46,508 nt of DNA from Gammaproteobacteria bacterium (GCA_030828335.1 JAURCQ010000003.1:1-46508), one strand, 5' to 3'; counted from the first letter of the stretch, positions 33,883-44,455 are shown. Made by a program: numbers and translations. The notes: generated by a model not told the origin, from the letters alone.

Positions 33883-36450
33883 ATGTCAGAGCTTGGCAAG
33901 GAAGTTTTACCCGTCAATATCGAGGATGAGCTGCGCCAGTCCTACCTCGACTACGCCATGAGTGTCATTGTCGGTCGGGCCCTGCCCGATGTCCGCGACG
34001 GACTGAAACCGGTGCACCGTCGGGTGCTGTTCGCCATGAGCGAACTGAACAACACCTACAACCGCCCCTACATGAAATCGGCGCGGGTGGTGGGTGAGGT
34101 CATCGGTAAATATCACCCCCACGGGGATTCCGCGGTGTACGACACCATCGTGCGCATGGCCCAGGATTTCTCCATGCGCTACCTGCTGGTGGACGGGCAG
34201 GGGAACTTCGGCTCCGTGGACGGCGATCCCCCGGCGGCCATGCGCTACACCGAAGTGCGCATGTCGAAGATGGCCGAGCCGCTCCTCGCCGATCTCGACA
34301 AGGAAACGGTGGATTTCGTCGCCAACTACGACGAAACGCTCCACATGCCCTCCGTGCTACCCACTCGGGTGCCGCACCTCTTGGTGAACGGCTCCTCCGG
34401 CATTGCTGTCGGCATGGCGACGAACATTCCGCCGCACAATTTGACGGAAGTGGTGAACGCCTGCATTGCGCTCATCGACGACGACAGCCTGTCCATCGAC
34501 GATCTCATGAACATCGTCCCGGGCCCCGATTTCCCCACTGGCGCCCAGATCAACGGCCGTGCGGGCATTGTGCAGGCCTATCGTACCGGGCGGGGCCGCA
34601 TCTACGTGCGGGCCCGGGCCGAGGTCCTCGTCGATGAGAAGACGAATCGGGAAACGATCCTTATTACCGAGCTGCCCTACATGCTGAATAAGGCTCGGCT
34701 CATCGAGAAGATCGCTGAGCTCGTGAAGGAAAAGCGCATCGAGGGGATCAGCGAGCTCCGGGACGAATCGGACAAGGACGGCCTTCGGGTGGTCATCGAG
34801 CTTCGCCGGGGGGAGTCCGGGGAGGTGGTGCTCAACAACCTCTATGCCCAAACCCAGCTGCAGTCGGTTTTTGGGATCAACTGCGTGGCCCTCGTCGATG
34901 GGCAGCCGAAGATTCTAAATCTGAAGGAAATGCTCGAGGCCTTCCTGCGCCATCGCCGGGAGGTGGTTACCCGTCGCACCATTTACCTGCTTCGCAAAGC
35001 GCGGGAGCGGGGTCATATTTTGGAAGGGCAGGCCGTGGCCCTGTCGAACATCGACGAGGTCATCGCGCTGATCAAAGCGTCTCCCACGCCCGCAGAAGCC
35101 CGAGAAGCCCTTTGCGGCCGGGGCTGGGCCTCGGACACCGTGGGCCGCTTGCTCTCTCGCACCGGCGCCGAGGCGTGCCGCCCCGATGATCTCGAGCCTC
35201 AATATGGATTCCACGATGGCCAGTACTGGCTGTCGCCGCAGCAGGCTCAGGCCATTCTCGATCTGCGCTTGAACCGCCTGACCAGCATGGAGCAGGACAA
35301 GCTCATTGAGGAGTACGAAGGGCTCCTGGAAGAGATTGCGGGCTACCTGGAAATCCTTCGGGATCGCGCCCGCCTCCTCGCCGTTATTCGGGAAGAGCTC
35401 GTGGCGATCCTCGAGCAGTATGGCGACGAGCGGCGCACGGAAATCCGCGGCAGTTTCGAGGATCTCACCTACGAAGATCTCATCGAAGAAGAAGACATGG
35501 TGGTCACGGTCTCGAACCGGGGCTACGCGAAGGCTCAGCCGCTTACGAGCTATGAAGCTCAGCGACGAGGCGGTCGTGGTAAGGCGGCGACGTCTGTGAA
35601 CGAAGAGGATTTCGTTGAGCACCTCTTGGTGGCGAACTCCCACGACACGATTTTGTGCTTTACCAACCGGGGCAAGGTGTACTGGCTGAAGGTGTACCAG
35701 TTCCCTCAGGGCTCCCGGACGTCCCGGGGCCGCCCGGTGGTGAACATTCTTCCCCTGGCGGAGAACGAGCGCATCACGACGCTCCTCCCGGTAAAGGAGA
35801 ACGAAGACCAGGGGTTCATCTTCATGGCCACGGCCAATGGCACGGTGAAGAAAACGCCCATCGATCAGTTCTCCCGGCCTCGTTCCGTGGGTCTCATCGC
35901 CATCGACCTTGAAGAGGACAACCCTCTCGTGCGCGCGGTTTATACCGATGGCACTCGGGACGTCATGCTTCTGACCTCCTCAGGCAAGGCCGTGCGGTTC
36001 AAGGAATCGGACGTGCGGGCCATGGGCCGGACGGCCCGGGGCGTGCGCGGGGCGAAGCTCGGCAGCGGCCATCGCATCATCGCCTGCATCGTGCCCGATC
36101 CGGGCACCATGATTCTCACGGCCAGCGCGCACGGCTACGGGAAGCGTTCCGAGGTCGAAGACTTCCCCCTCCGGGGCCGGGGCGGGCAGGGCGTCATCGC
36201 CATGCAAACCACCGAGCGCAACGGCGATATGGTCGGTGCCGTGCAGGTGGGCGAGGGCGACGAAATCATGCTGATTTCTAATCAGGGCACGCTGGTGCGG
36301 ACGCGGGTGGGGGAGATCTCCGTGCTCGGTCGCAATACGCAGGGGGTTCGCCTGATCAATCTTCGCGACGGCGAGCAGCTCGTGGGCCTTGAGCGCATCG
36401 TCGAAACGGAAGAGGACGAATCTGATAACCAAGAGGAATCAAACGAGTGA
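33883..36450 (+). CDS. gyrA: DNA gyrase subunit A
   Basis: This 855-residue protein breaks and rejoins DNA in the A2B2 gyrase. The catalytic Tyr122 follows Arg121 in AMRYTEVRM. The quinolone region [17 protein letters not shown] has Ser83 and Asp87, the wild-type susceptible residues in E. coli numbering. The C-terminal pinwheel begins near residue 530 and contains the GyrA box QRRGGRG. The acidic C-terminus ([13 protein letters not shown]) is normal. The gene starts a long operon: its TGA overlaps the GTG start of serC. Confidence 0.98.
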   Translation: MSELGKEVLPVNIEDELRQSYLDYAMSVIVGRALPDVRDGLKPVHRRVLFAMSELNNTYNRPYMKSARVVGEVIGKYHPHGDSAVYDTIVRMAQDFSMRYLLVDGQGNFGSVDGDPPAAMRYTEVRMSKMAEPLLADLDKETVDFVANYDETLHMPSVLPTRVPHLLVNGSSGIAVGMATNIPPHNLTEVVNACIALIDDDSLSIDDLMNIVPGPDFPTGAQINGRAGIVQAYRTGRGRIYVRARAEVLVDEKTNRETILITELPYMLNKARLIEKIAELVKEKRIEGISELRDESDKDGLRVVIELRRGESGEVVLNNLYAQTQLQSVFGINCVALVDGQPKILNLKEMLEAFLRHRREVVTRRTIYLLRKARERGHILEGQAVALSNIDEVIALIKASPTPAEAREALCGRGWASDTVGRLLSRTGAEACRPDDLEPQYGFHDGQYWLSPQQAQAILDLRLNRLTSMEQDKLIEEYEGLLEEIAGYLEILRDRARLLAVIREELVAILEQYGDERRTEIRGSFEDLTYEDLIEEEDMVVTVSNRGYAKAQPLTSYEAQRRGGRGKAATSVNEEDFVEHLLVANSHDTILCFTNRGKVYWLKVYQFPQGSRTSRGRPVVNILPLAENERITTLLPVKENEDQGFIFMATANGTVKKTPIDQFSRPRSVGLIAIDLEEDNPLVRAVYTDGTRDVMLLTSSGKAVRFKESDVRAMGRTARGVRGAKLGSGHRIIACIVPDPGTMILTASAHGYGKRSEVEDFPLRGRGGQGVIAMQTTERNGDMVGAVQVGEGDEIMLISNQGTLVRTRVGEISVLGRNTQGVRLINLRDGEQLVGLERIVETEEDESDNQEESNE

Positions 36451-37529
36451 ACCGCGCCTTTAACTTTTCCGCTGGCCCTGCCGCGCTGCCCACCGCTGTG
36501 CTCGAGCGAGCGCAGCAAGAACTCCTGGATTTCCAGGGGACGGGCATGTCCATCATGGAGGTCAGTCACCGCGGGTCCACCTTCCTGGCCGTGGCCGAAG
36601 CGGCGGAGACGCGACTGCGATCCCTGCTTGGGGTCTCAGATGAGTACGCCGTGCTCTTTCTTCAGGGCGGGGCCACCATGCAGTTCTCTGCGGTCCCCCT
36701 GAATCTTTCCGCCCCGGGGCAGACCGTGGCGTACGTGAACACCGGGGCCTGGTCCAAGAAAGCCATTAAGGAGGCGGGGCGCTACGCCAACGTCGTGGTT
36801 TCGGCGAGCAGCGAGGGGGAGAATTTCACCACGATCCCCGAGCGCGCCAGCTGGAACGTGCCCGCCGATGCGGCCTATCTGCACGTCTGCACCAACGAAA
36901 CCATCGGCGGCGTGGAATTCCCTGAGGCTCCCGATGCCGGGGGCGTGCCCCTGGTGGGGGATTTCTCCTCCACCATCCTGTCCCGGCCCATCGATGTGAA
37001 CGCCTGGGACGTGATTTACGCCGGGGCTCAGAAGAACGTCGGGCCCGCGGGGCTGACGCTGGTGATCGTGAAGCGTGAGCTCCTGGACCGTGCCCGCAGT
37101 GATATTCCGGCCCTGCTGGCCTGGAAGGGTTTCGCGGATGAAGACTCCATTCTCAATACGCCGCCGACTTTCTCTTGGTACCTCGCCGGGCTTGTCTTTG
37201 AGTGGATCGAGCAGGAAGGGGGCCTTGCGGTAATGGCCGAGCGCAACGCGCGCAAGGCGAAGACCCTCTATGCGGCCATCGACGCCTCGGATTTCTACAC
37301 CGCGCCGGTGGACAAGGCCTACCGGTCCTGGATGAACGTCCCGTTCACCTTGCCCGATCCCAGCCTCGACAAGCCCTTCCTAGCCGGCGCCGAAGGCGCT
37401 GGGCTGATGAACCTCAAGGGGCACCGGAGCGTGGGCGGCATGCGCGCTAGCCTGTACAACGCCGTGGGCCAGGATGCGGTGGATGCGCTGGTGGCCTACA
37501 TGGCCGACTTCGAAGCGAGCCATGGCTAG
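36447..37529 (+). CDS. serC: Phosphoserine aminotransferase
   Basis: This 360-residue PLP enzyme makes phosphoserine from 3-phosphohydroxypyruvate and also serves pyridoxal phosphate synthesis, thus linking serA and pdxJ in this window. [10 protein letters not shown] opens the family fold. The PLP lysine is in [32 protein letters not shown] is the C-terminal signature. GTG at 36447 overlaps the gyrA stop. pheA begins eight bases before its end. Confidence 0.97.
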   Translation: MNRAFNFSAGPAALPTAVLERAQQELLDFQGTGMSIMEVSHRGSTFLAVAEAAETRLRSLLGVSDEYAVLFLQGGATMQFSAVPLNLSAPGQTVAYVNTGAWSKKAIKEAGRYANVVVSASSEGENFTTIPERASWNVPADAAYLHVCTNETIGGVEFPEAPDAGGVPLVGDFSSTILSRPIDVNAWDVIYAGAQKNVGPAGLTLVIVKRELLDRARSDIPALLAWKGFADEDSILNTPPTFSWYLAGLVFEWIEQEGGLAVMAERNARKAKTLYAAIDASDFYTAPVDKAYRSWMNVPFTLPDPSLDKPFLAGAEGAGLMNLKGHRSVGGMRASLYNAVGQDAVDALVAYMADFEASHG

Positions 37530-38643
37530 GGACGAGGGCGCTCAGGAGGCGGACGCCCTCGCGGCCCTTCGCGCGGAGATCGACCGTCTCGATAGGGAGC
37601 TCCTTGAGCGCTTCAACGCCCGGGCCCGGGCCGCGGAGGCCGTGGCTGAGGTGAAGCGCCGCTTCGCCGTTCCAGGCACCAAGGACGCGCTGGCTTTTTA
37701 CCGCCCCGAGCGGGAAGCAGCGGTGCTGGCGCGGCTTCGCGCGGCGAACCCTGGCCCCCTCTCGGACGACGTGATTGCGAGCATTTTCCGGGAAGTGATG
37801 TCTGCCTGCCTCGCCTTAGAAGGGCCCCAGCGGGTGGCCTATCTGGGGCCGGAGGGGACCTTCACGGAGCAGGCCGCGGAGCGGCACTTCGGCGCCTTCG
37901 CAGACTTCCGCCCCGCGCCCTCGATCACAGAGGTGTTCCGCGCGGTGGAAGCGGGGCAAGCGGACTTCGGTGTGGTCCCCGTGGAAAACTCTACGGAAGG
38001 GGTGGTGAATCAGTCCCTTGATGCGCTGCTCGCGACGCCCCTCACGATTGTGGGCGAGCTCGAGCTCCCTATTCACCAGCACTTTTTGCTTCATCCCGAG
38101 GCCACCCTCGAGGGGCTCACGGCGGTGTGGTCCCATCCCCAATCCCTGGCCCAGTGCCGGGGTTGGCTTGATCGGCATTGGCCCCAGCTCATCCGCGTGC
38201 CCGCTGCCAGCAACGGCGAGGCGGCGGCGCAGGCGGCGAAGAACCCGCAGCTGGCCGCCCTCGCGGGCGATCCCGCACAGAAACGCTATGGCCTTCGAGC
38301 CGAAGCGCGCTGCGTGGAGGATGCCCCGGACAACTGCACGCGCTTCTTCGTGCTGGGCCGTCATGCCGTGGCGCCCTCCGGGGATGACCGCACCTCGCTG
38401 GTCGTGACCACAAAGAACGCGCCCGGGGCCCTTCTGCGCGTCCTCGAGCCCTTCAGCGCTGCGGGGGTGAACCTGCTTCGCGTGGAGTCCCGGCCAGCAC
38501 GGCTGGGGCAATGGACCTACGCGTTTTTTGTCGATTTAGAGGGGCACCGCGAAGATGATGGGGTGAAGGGGGCCCTGGGCGCCCTCGCGGGGCTCGCTCT
38601 GGAGCTGCGCGTGCTGGGCTCCTACCCCCGGCCTCAGCGCTAG
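37522..38643 (+). CDS. pheA: Bifunctional chorismate mutase / prephenate dehydratase
   Basis: This 373-residue P-protein converts chorismate to prephenate and then to phenylpyruvate. The N-terminal AroQ mutase (about 10-95) has LRAEIDRLDRELLERFNAR. The dehydratase starts at VAYLGPEGTFTEQAA and contains GVVPVENSTEGVVNQSLD. An ACT domain (TTKNAPGALLRVLEPFSAAG, about 290-370) mediates phenylalanine feedback. The ATG at 37522 lies within the end of serC and fits family starts. Confidence 0.96.
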   Translation: MARDEGAQEADALAALRAEIDRLDRELLERFNARARAAEAVAEVKRRFAVPGTKDALAFYRPEREAAVLARLRAANPGPLSDDVIASIFREVMSACLALEGPQRVAYLGPEGTFTEQAAERHFGAFADFRPAPSITEVFRAVEAGQADFGVVPVENSTEGVVNQSLDALLATPLTIVGELELPIHQHFLLHPEATLEGLTAVWSHPQSLAQCRGWLDRHWPQLIRVPAASNGEAAAQAAKNPQLAALAGDPAQKRYGLRAEARCVEDAPDNCTRFFVLGRHAVAPSGDDRTSLVVTTKNAPGALLRVLEPFSAAGVNLLRVESRPARLGQWTYAFFVDLEGHREDDGVKGALGALAGLALELRVLGSYPRPQR

Positions 38644-38695
38644 TCGCAACAACGATCAGTCCCTTTCCACGGGTACCACAAGGACGGCACACAGC

Positions 38696-39817
38696 ATGGC
38701 AGCACAGGCACTCGACGCCCTTCTTCAGCAGGCTCGCCCGGAAATTCGGGCCATGCATCCCTACGAGCCCGGGAAACCGGTGGAGGCCCTCGAGCGGGAG
38801 CTCGGCATCCGGGAAGCGATTAAGCTGGCCAGCAACGAGAACCCCCGCGGCCCCGGAGCGAGCGTACGCGAGGCCCTCGCCCGCGCAGCCTCCGACCTAT
38901 CTCGCTACCCCGACGGCAGTGCCCACGCCTTCCGGGAAAAGCTCGCGGCGCAGCAGGGGCTTCACCCCGATCAGATTCTCCTTGGCAATGGCTCGAATGA
39001 CGTGCTCGAACTCATTGCTCGAGTGTTTCTGGCCCCGGGAACGAAGGGGGTAATCGATCAGCACGCCTTTGTGGTCTACCCCCTCGCCATTGCCGGGGCC
39101 GGGGGCGCGGTTTGCGCTGTGCCTTCAAAGGATTACGGCCACGACCTTCCGGCCATGGCCGCTGCTGTGGATGACGCCACGCGCCTCGTGTTCATCGCCA
39201 ATCCCAACAGCCCCACGGGGACCGTGGCCACCCTCGCAGAGATTGAAAGCTTGCTTCAGGCGGTGCCGTCCAAGGCTCTCGTGGTGGTGGATGAGGCCTA
39301 CTGCGAATACCAGCATCCTTCGGCCGCGGGGACGGCCCTGTCCCTGTTGCCCCGCTATCCGAACCTGGTGGTGACCCGAACCTTCTCGAAGATCTACGGC
39401 CTGGCGGCGCTTCGCCTCGGTTACGCCGTGGCCGCACCGGAGATCGTTGGTCTGCTTAATCGCCTCCGCCAGCCCTTCAACGTGAATAGCCTGGCGATGG
39501 CTGGGGGGCTCGCGGCTCTCGATGATCACGACTACGTGGATGAGAGTCGCCGCCTCAATGCGGAAGGGCTCCAGGCCCTGGAAGGGGCGATGACCGAGCG
39601 GGCCATCCCCTTCATTCCCAGTGCCGGAAACTTTCTAACCATTGAAGTGGGCGCGGCAAAGGCCTACTACGATGCGCTGCTGCAGGAGGGCGTGATTGTG
39701 CGCCCCGTGGCGGGCTATGGCCTTACTCAGCACCTGCGGGTGAGCGTGGGGTTGCCGGAGGAGATGGCCCGCTTCCTCGCAAGCTTCGATCGCGTTCGCG
39801 CGCAGCTGGCGGCCTAG
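38696..39817 (+). CDS. hisC: Histidinol-phosphate aminotransferase (HisC2 type, aromatic cluster)
   Basis: This 373-residue class I/II aminotransferase has the PLP lysine in TRTFSKIYGLAALRLGY, plus FIANPNSPTGT and the N-terminal LASNENPRGPG. Its place between pheA and tyrA, as in Pseudomonas, points to the HisC2 subgroup that often uses aromatic substrates (phenylpyruvate, prephenate) as well as histidinol phosphate. A further hisC in the histidine operon would be expected elsewhere. The start has AAGGA at somewhat long spacing. tyrA follows after three bases. Confidence 0.94.
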   Translation: MAAQALDALLQQARPEIRAMHPYEPGKPVEALERELGIREAIKLASNENPRGPGASVREALARAASDLSRYPDGSAHAFREKLAAQQGLHPDQILLGNGSNDVLELIARVFLAPGTKGVIDQHAFVVYPLAIAGAGGAVCAVPSKDYGHDLPAMAAAVDDATRLVFIANPNSPTGTVATLAEIESLLQAVPSKALVVVDEAYCEYQHPSAAGTALSLLPRYPNLVVTRTFSKIYGLAALRLGYAVAAPEIVGLLNRLRQPFNVNSLAMAGGLAALDDHDYVDESRRLNAEGLQALEGAMTERAIPFIPSAGNFLTIEVGAAKAYYDALLQEGVIVRPVAGYGLTQHLRVSVGLPEEMARFLASFDRVRAQLAA

Positions 39818-39820
39818 GGT

Positions 39821-40696
39821 TTGCGCCGCGTTACCATCCTTGGTACGGGGCTTATTGGCGGCTCCATGGCCCGCGGGCTCCGGGCCGCGGGCGGGTGGAC
39901 GTTGCACGGGGTGGATACGGCGGCGCCGGCCCGCGCAGCGGCGGAGGGCTCCGGAGTCTTCCATTCGTTGACCATGCCGGAAGTCCTTGGGCCGGAGGAT
40001 GTGATCGTCCTCGCCATGCCCACGGCGGCGGCCGCGGCGGTGCTGCCCACCCTCGCCCCGGCCCTGGCGGCGGGGGCCACGGTAACGGACGTGGCCAGCG
40101 TTAAGGGGCCCCTCGCCGAGGCCCTGGAAGCCCTACCCCCGGCGCTTCAGCGCCGGGTGGTGCTGGGGCACCCCATTGCGGGGTCTGAGCGCAGCGGCAT
40201 GGGGGCGAGCAATGGCGCCCTCTTTCAGGGACGGCGCGTGGTGCTGACGCCGCTCGGGGACACGGCCCCGGAAGCGCTGGAGAAGGTCGAGCAGATCTGG
40301 AGTGCCCTGGGCGCCGAGATTGAAACCCTGTCCGTGGAGGCGCACGACGCGGTGCTGGCCCGGACCAGCCATTTACCTCACCTGCTGGCCTTTGCCCTGG
40401 TGGACGCCCTCGGCGCCGATCCCCAGCGGGAAGCCATTTTTCGCCTCGTGGCCGGGGGCTTTCGGGATTTCACCCGCATCGCGGGCTCCGATCCCACCAT
40501 GTGGTCGCAGATTTTCACCACTAATGGGCCCGCGCTCCTGGAGGCCTTGGATCGCTTTGAGGCGACCCTCCAGACCTTCCGCGGGGCCATTGCGGCGGAG
40601 GATGGGGCAGCGCTTTTCGAGGCCATTGCCCGGGCCCGTGCCACCCGCGATGCCGCCCTAGCGGAAAGCTTTGGAGACGCCCATGACGCCCCCTAA
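39821..40696 (+). CDS. tyrA: Prephenate (or arogenate) dehydrogenase, monofunctional
   Basis: This 291-residue enzyme oxidises prephenate towards tyrosine. It has the Rossmann loop [29 protein letters not shown] and [13 protein letters not shown]. The substrate-site [12 protein letters not shown] follows at about residue 185. The start is TTG at 39821, the only good start after the hisC stop. In pseudomonads the protein continues into an AroA (EPSP synthase) domain; here it stops at 40696, 14 bases inside cmk, so aroA is missing from this cluster. No ACT domain is present, so control is likely through substrate analogues or elsewhere. Confidence 0.95.
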   Translation: MRRVTILGTGLIGGSMARGLRAAGGWTLHGVDTAAPARAAAEGSGVFHSLTMPEVLGPEDVIVLAMPTAAAAAVLPTLAPALAAGATVTDVASVKGPLAEALEALPPALQRRVVLGHPIAGSERSGMGASNGALFQGRRVVLTPLGDTAPEALEKVEQIWSALGAEIETLSVEAHDAVLARTSHLPHLLAFALVDALGADPQREAIFRLVAGGFRDFTRIAGSDPTMWSQIFTTNGPALLEALDRFEATLQTFRGAIAAEDGAALFEAIARARATRDAALAESFGDAHDAP

Positions 40697-41366
40697 GGCA
40701 CCGGTGATCACGGTTGATGGGCCCAGCGGCGCCGGGAAGGGCACGCTGTGCGAAGCGCTGGCGACGCGCCTTGGCTGGCATTTTCTCGATTCCGGCGCCC
40801 TTTATCGGGTGCTGGCCCTGGATGGGCAGCAGGCCGGGGTGGCGCTGGATGATGCGGAAACGCTGGCGGCCCGCGCCCGGTCCCTGGCCCTGCGCTTTGC
40901 CCCCGGCGGTGGGGTATGGCTCGGGGATCAGGACGTCTCCCTGGCCATTCGCACCGATGCGGCGGGGCAGGCGGCGTCCCAGGTGGCAGCCTTGCCGCCG
41001 GTGCGGGAGGCGCTGTTGGCGCGGCAACGAGATTTTGCCCAGGCGCCGGGCCTGGTGGCCGATGGGCGGGACATGGGGACGGTGGTCTTTCCCGAGGCGC
41101 CGCTCAAGATCTTTCTCTCCGCCAGCGCCCCGGCACGCGCCGAACGACGCTATAAGCAGTTGAAAGAAAAGGGCTTAGATGCTAATCTCCGCGCCCTTTT
41201 GGATAGCATCCAGGCCCGGGATGAGCGCGATCAAGCGCGTTCTGCTTCCCCGCTGCGCCCGGCGGACGACGCGCTGGTGATTGATTCCACCGCGCTCGCC
41301 ATCGACGACGTCTTCGGCGCCGTCTGGCGCGCCGCCCTTCAGCGGGGCCTCTGCGCCGAAGGCTAA
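40683..41366 (+). CDS. cmk: Cytidylate kinase
   Basis: This 227-residue kinase phosphorylates CMP and dCMP. The P-loop is [21 protein letters not shown] is the nucleotide-binding lead, and [19 protein letters not shown] is the NMP-site signature. RRYKQL and the later DERD-x-x-R region form the lid. The ATG at 40683 has GGAG six bases upstream; a TTG four codons earlier is less likely. It overlaps the tyrA end by 14 bases. Confidence 0.97.
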   Translation: MTPPKAPVITVDGPSGAGKGTLCEALATRLGWHFLDSGALYRVLALDGQQAGVALDDAETLAARARSLALRFAPGGGVWLGDQDVSLAIRTDAAGQAASQVAALPPVREALLARQRDFAQAPGLVADGRDMGTVVFPEAPLKIFLSASAPARAERRYKQLKEKGLDANLRALLDSIQARDERDQARSASPLRPADDALVIDSTALAIDDVFGAVWRAALQRGLCAEG

Positions 41367-41515
41367 ATCCAAGGAAATAGGCCGGCCCCTGCCGGCGTGT
41401 GGGCCTAGCCCGCCGTGACCGATCCCAGCCGAGTCACGGGCTAGGCAATTTGAGCAGACAGCACCAGGCTGGTGGTGCTGAGGGCGCAAGCCCGAGTCAA
41501 CGAGGTTGTTACCTA
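41367..41515 (+). promoter_or_regulatory. Structured rpsA leader (S1 autoregulation candidate)
   Basis: Four consecutive stem-loops can be drawn. First, GCCGGC-CCCT-GCCGGC (41381-41396). Second, a long stem of 14 pairs with a three-base bulge, 41403-41419 pairing with 41433-41446. Third, CAGCACCA paired with TGGTGCTG (41459-41480). Fourth, GGGC-GCAA-GCCC (41482-41493), a GNRA loop just before the weak GAGG site (41502-41505). Folded rpsA leaders bound by S1 protein are known from E. coli and related bacteria. The second stem could also interrupt transcription from cmk. Confidence 0.6.
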
Positions 41516-43198
41516 ATGAGCGAAAGCTTCGCGGAACTATTTGAGGAAAGCCTAAAGGCCGTCGAGATGGAGCCCGGTGCCATTGTCACGGGGACCATTG
41601 TCGACATCGATGAAGATTGGGTGACGGTCCACGCGGGCCTGAAGTCCGAGGGCGTGATTCCCCGGTCCCAGTTTGTCGACGAGAAAGGAAACTTCGAACT
41701 GTCCATCGGCGACCAGGTTAAGGTGGCCATGGAAGCCGTGGACGATGGCTTTGGGGAAACCCGCCTGTCCCGGGAGAAGGCCCGTCGCGCCGAAGTCTGG
41801 ATGGTGCTGGAAGAGGCCTTCGAAGGGGCTAAGAAGATTCCTGGCTTCCTCCAGGGCAAGGTTAAGGGCGGTTTCACCGTCGACATCGACGGCATCCGGG
41901 CCTTCCTCCCCGGCTCCCTGGTGGACATGCGCCCCGTGCGCGAAGTGGCCCACCTCGAGGGCAAGGAACTCGAATTCAAGGTCATCAAGCTCGATCAGCG
42001 CCGCAACAACGTGGTGGTGTCGCGCCGCGCTGTGCTCGAGGAAGAGAACTCCGTCGAGCGGGAAGCGCTGCTGACCTCCCTCGCCGAGGGCATGGACCTC
42101 AAGGGTATCGTCAAGAACCTCACGGATTACGGCGCCTTCGTGGATCTCGGCGGTGTCGACGGTCTGCTCCACATCACCGATATGGCGTGGCGTCGCATCA
42201 AGCACCCGAGCGAAATCGTCAATGTGGGCGACGAAATCCGCGTGCGCGTGCTCAAGTTCGACCGGGAGCGTCAGCGCGTGTCCCTGGGCCTCAAGCAGCT
42301 TGGGGAAGATCCCTGGGTGGAGATCAAGGCGCGTTACCCGGAAAACCACGTCGTCGAAGGGAAGGTCACGAACCTCACGGATTACGGCTGCTTTGTGGAA
42401 ATCGAAGAGGGCGTGGAAGGCCTCGTGCACGTCTCCGAGATGGATTGGACCAACAAGAACATCCATCCCTCCAAGGTTGTGCAGGTGGGCGATGATGTGA
42501 AGGTGATGATCCTCGACATCGACGAAGATCGCCGCCGCATCTCCCTCGGCATCAAGCAGACCCAGATGAACCCTTGGGAGCAGTTCTCCGCCAGCTTCGG
42601 CAAGGGCGACAAGATCACCGGCACGATCAAGTCCATCACGGACTTCGGGATCTTCATCGGCCTCGACGGCGGCATCGACGGGCTGGTGCACCTCTCCGAC
42701 ATCTCCTGGAACGACACTGGCGAGCAAGCTGTGCGCGACTACCAGAAGGGTCAGGAGGTCACCACCGTGGTGCTGGCCATCGATCCCGAGCGGGAGCGTA
42801 TCTCCCTGGGTATCAAGCAGCTTGAGGACGATCCCTTCAACGACTACGTGGCCGTCAATGACCGCGGCTCCATCGTCACCGGTACGGTGGTGGAAGTCAC
42901 GGAGAAGGACGCCATCATCAAGCTCGCCGAGGAAGTGGAAGGGGTGCTTCGCGCCTCCGAGCTGTCCCAGGAGCGGGTGGAAGATGCCCGGACCGTCCTC
43001 AAGGCCGGGGAAGAGGTTGAGGTGAAGATCACCGCCGTCGACCGGAAGAACCGCACCTTGAACCTGTCCGTGAAGGCGAAGGACATCGAGGACGAGCGGG
43101 AAGCCATGCGGGAGCACAAGGAGCGCGAGCAGGAAAGCTCCTCCGCAACCACGATTGGCGATCTGATCCGCGAGAAAATGGATCAGCAGGGCAGCTAA
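41516..43198 (+). CDS. rpsA: 30S ribosomal protein S1
   Basis: This 560-residue protein carries six S1 RNA-binding domains, the full gammaproteobacterial form (557 in E. coli). Typical units are [21 protein letters not shown] (domain 1) and later repeats with [40 protein letters not shown] and [19 protein letters not shown]. It brings mRNA to the ribosome. The ATG at 41516 follows MSESFAEL homology; the frame runs open 39 codons upstream through the leader but that part is not conserved. Codon choice is GC-optimal, consistent with high expression. Confidence 0.98.
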   Translation: MSESFAELFEESLKAVEMEPGAIVTGTIVDIDEDWVTVHAGLKSEGVIPRSQFVDEKGNFELSIGDQVKVAMEAVDDGFGETRLSREKARRAEVWMVLEEAFEGAKKIPGFLQGKVKGGFTVDIDGIRAFLPGSLVDMRPVREVAHLEGKELEFKVIKLDQRRNNVVVSRRAVLEEENSVEREALLTSLAEGMDLKGIVKNLTDYGAFVDLGGVDGLLHITDMAWRRIKHPSEIVNVGDEIRVRVLKFDRERQRVSLGLKQLGEDPWVEIKARYPENHVVEGKVTNLTDYGCFVEIEEGVEGLVHVSEMDWTNKNIHPSKVVQVGDDVKVMILDIDEDRRRISLGIKQTQMNPWEQFSASFGKGDKITGTIKSITDFGIFIGLDGGIDGLVHLSDISWNDTGEQAVRDYQKGQEVTTVVLAIDPERERISLGIKQLEDDPFNDYVAVNDRGSIVTGTVVEVTEKDAIIKLAEEVEGVLRASELSQERVEDARTVLKAGEEVEVKITAVDRKNRTLNLSVKAKDIEDEREAMREHKEREQESSSATTIGDLIREKMDQQGS

Positions 43199-43212
43199 GG
43201 CCCGGCTACGGC

Positions 43213-43238
43213 GCCACGCGTCCGCCCGGGCGCGTGGC
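43213..43238. terminator. Hairpin after rpsA
   Basis: GCCACGCG pairs with CGCGTGGC around a ten-base loop, 15 bases after the rpsA stop. There is no T-run, so it may serve as a transcript-end stabiliser or partial terminator. TATGCT (43264-43269) beyond it could be an internal -10 for ihfB. Confidence 0.45.
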
Positions 43239-43344
43239 TTCGCCGTTGAGCGTCCCGGAAGCCTATGCTAGTTTCCCTAAGCGATTGATTTTCGTAATGA
43301 TGAGTGGGTCCGGGGATCCCCGGTCCACTATTGGGGTGAGGGGC

Positions 43345-43659
43345 ATGACCAAATCGGAGTTGATCGAGCGCATCGTGGCGCGGCAAAGCCAGCTGTCCAG
43401 CAAGGACGTGGAGCTCGCCGTGAAAACCATGATCGAGCAGATGGCGCAAACCCTAGCGCAGGGTGAGCGGATCGAAATCCGAGGGTTTGGCAGCTTCTCC
43501 CTTCACTACCGCGCCCCGCGGGTGGGCCGCAATCCGAAGACCGGGGAAGCGGTGGGCCTGAGCGGTAAGCACGTGCCGCACTTCAAGCCCGGCAAGGAAC
43601 TCCGCGATCGGGTCAACGCAAGCCTTCTTACCCACCCCGAGCCGGCAGCGGAGGCCTAA
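43345..43659 (+). CDS. ihfB: Integration host factor subunit beta
   Basis: This 104-residue DNA-bending protein pairs with Ihf[22 protein letters not shown] opens the fold; [22 protein letters not shown] contains the beta-arm with the intercalating Pro. The ATG at 43345 follows GAGGGG. It lies after rpsA as in most gammaproteobacteria, and its TAA overlaps the lapA start (TAATG). Confidence 0.97.
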   Translation: MTKSELIERIVARQSQLSSKDVELAVKTMIEQMAQTLAQGERIEIRGFGSFSLHYRAPRVGRNPKTGEAVGLSGKHVPHFKPGKELRDRVNASLLTHPEPAAEA

Positions 43660-43931
43660 TGCTCCGGGCCCTTTCGGTCCTCACCTATGGGGGCGTGGCC
43701 CTTCTTCTCTTGCTTTTAGGTGTGCTTCTGGGGATGGATAACTCGGAGGACGTTTCCCTGACGGTCCTCACCTGGGTCAGTCCTCCCGCACCGCTGTTTC
43801 TCTGGCTTTGCCTGGTTTTTTTAGCGGGCTTGCTCCTTGGCTATGCCGTAGCTGGCGTGGGAACCCTTCGTGCGCGCCTCGCCCTTCGTAAGCTCGCGCG
43901 CAGCCTTCCTGGGGATCGCGCGCCGTCCTAA
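43659..43931 (+). CDS. lapA: LapA (YciS) inner membrane protein
   Basis: This is a 90-residue protein with two membrane spans: about residues 8-25, then after MDNSEDVSLTVLTW another at about 45-67. The NxxxVSLxVLxW-like segment marks the DUF1049/LapA family, which works with LapB in control of lipopolysaccharide synthesis. lapB does not follow here; comEA does. Start and ihfB stop overlap, indicating coupling. Confidence 0.9.
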   Translation: MLRALSVLTYGGVALLLLLLGVLLGMDNSEDVSLTVLTWVSPPAPLFLWLCLVFLAGLLLGYAVAGVGTLRARLALRKLARSLPGDRAPS

Positions 43932-44079
43932 GTTCGAGAACCTCGTAAGCCTAGGCCTACGTCTCTTTCCGTGGCTTCTTACCTCCTTCCTGGCTGCTGT
44001 CGCGCCTTCTCCGGCGCACCCCTGGGAAATCCTAGCGATCCGCCCCTCGGGGCGTCTTTCGAGGATAAGGAGCACTCTT

Positions 44080-44400
44080 ATGCATACAGCACACCCTGCG
44101 GGCCCCGCGCTCGCGCGAGCCCTATTGCTGGGCATGCTTGCCCTTCCCCTGGCCCTGCCTGCACAGGCAGCAGAGCCGGCGCCCGTAGCGGCGGTGGAGA
44201 AGGTGGATATCAATACGGCGAATGAGGCGGCCCTGGCCGCGGCGCTGAAGGGCGTGGGCCTGCGTAAGGCCGCCGCCATCATCGAATACCGAGATCAACA
44301 CGGGGGTTTTCGCACCATCGATGAACTCGCCAATGTTCGGGGTATTGGTCTTAATACTGTCGACCAAAACATTGAACGTTTAACCCTTAGCCAGCCCTAG
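44080..44400 (+). CDS. ComEA-type helix-hairpin-helix exported protein
   Basis: This 106-residue protein has a signal peptide (LLLGMLALPLALPAQAAEP) followed by a pair of helix-hairpin-helix motifs. VDINTANEAALAAALKGVG and FRTIDELANVRGIGLNTVDQ are the ComEA family core. Such proteins bind DNA in the periplasm during natural uptake; in many gammaproteobacteria a small ComEA exists even without proven competence. AAGGAG lies seven bases before the ATG at 44080, which decides against the longer frame overlapping lapA. Confidence 0.93.
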   Translation: MHTAHPAGPALARALLLGMLALPLALPAQAAEPAPVAAVEKVDINTANEAALAAALKGVGLRKAAAIIEYRDQHGGFRTIDELANVRGIGLNTVDQNIERLTLSQP

Positions 44401-44428
44401 CGTACTCATCCTAAGGCAGCGTACTCAA

Positions 44429-44455
44429 CCGGGGTCTTTCGGGCCCCGGCATTTT
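44429..44455 (+). terminator. Terminator after comEA
   Basis: CCGGGGTC pairs with GGCCCCGG around a short TTTCG loop and is followed by CATTTT. The T-run is short, so efficiency may be moderate. It separates the gyrA-to-comEA block from the mvaT unit. Confidence 0.65.

Noticed and set aside
33924-34143. Quinolone-resistance change in gyrA
   Set aside because: Ser83 and Asp87 are the normal residues.
41552-43117. Open frame of about 520 codons opposite rpsA
   Set aside because: Antisense shadow of the highly biased S1 gene; its translation is rich in the His/Val/Asp patterns expected from reversed codons.
43870-44079. N-terminal extension of comEA overlapping lapA
   Set aside because: It would place the signal peptide internally; the strong AAGGAG before 44080 fixes the start.
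44400-44427. Nine-base direct repeat GCGTACTCA
   Set aside because: It resembles a target-site duplication, but nothing element-like lies between the copies (10 bases).
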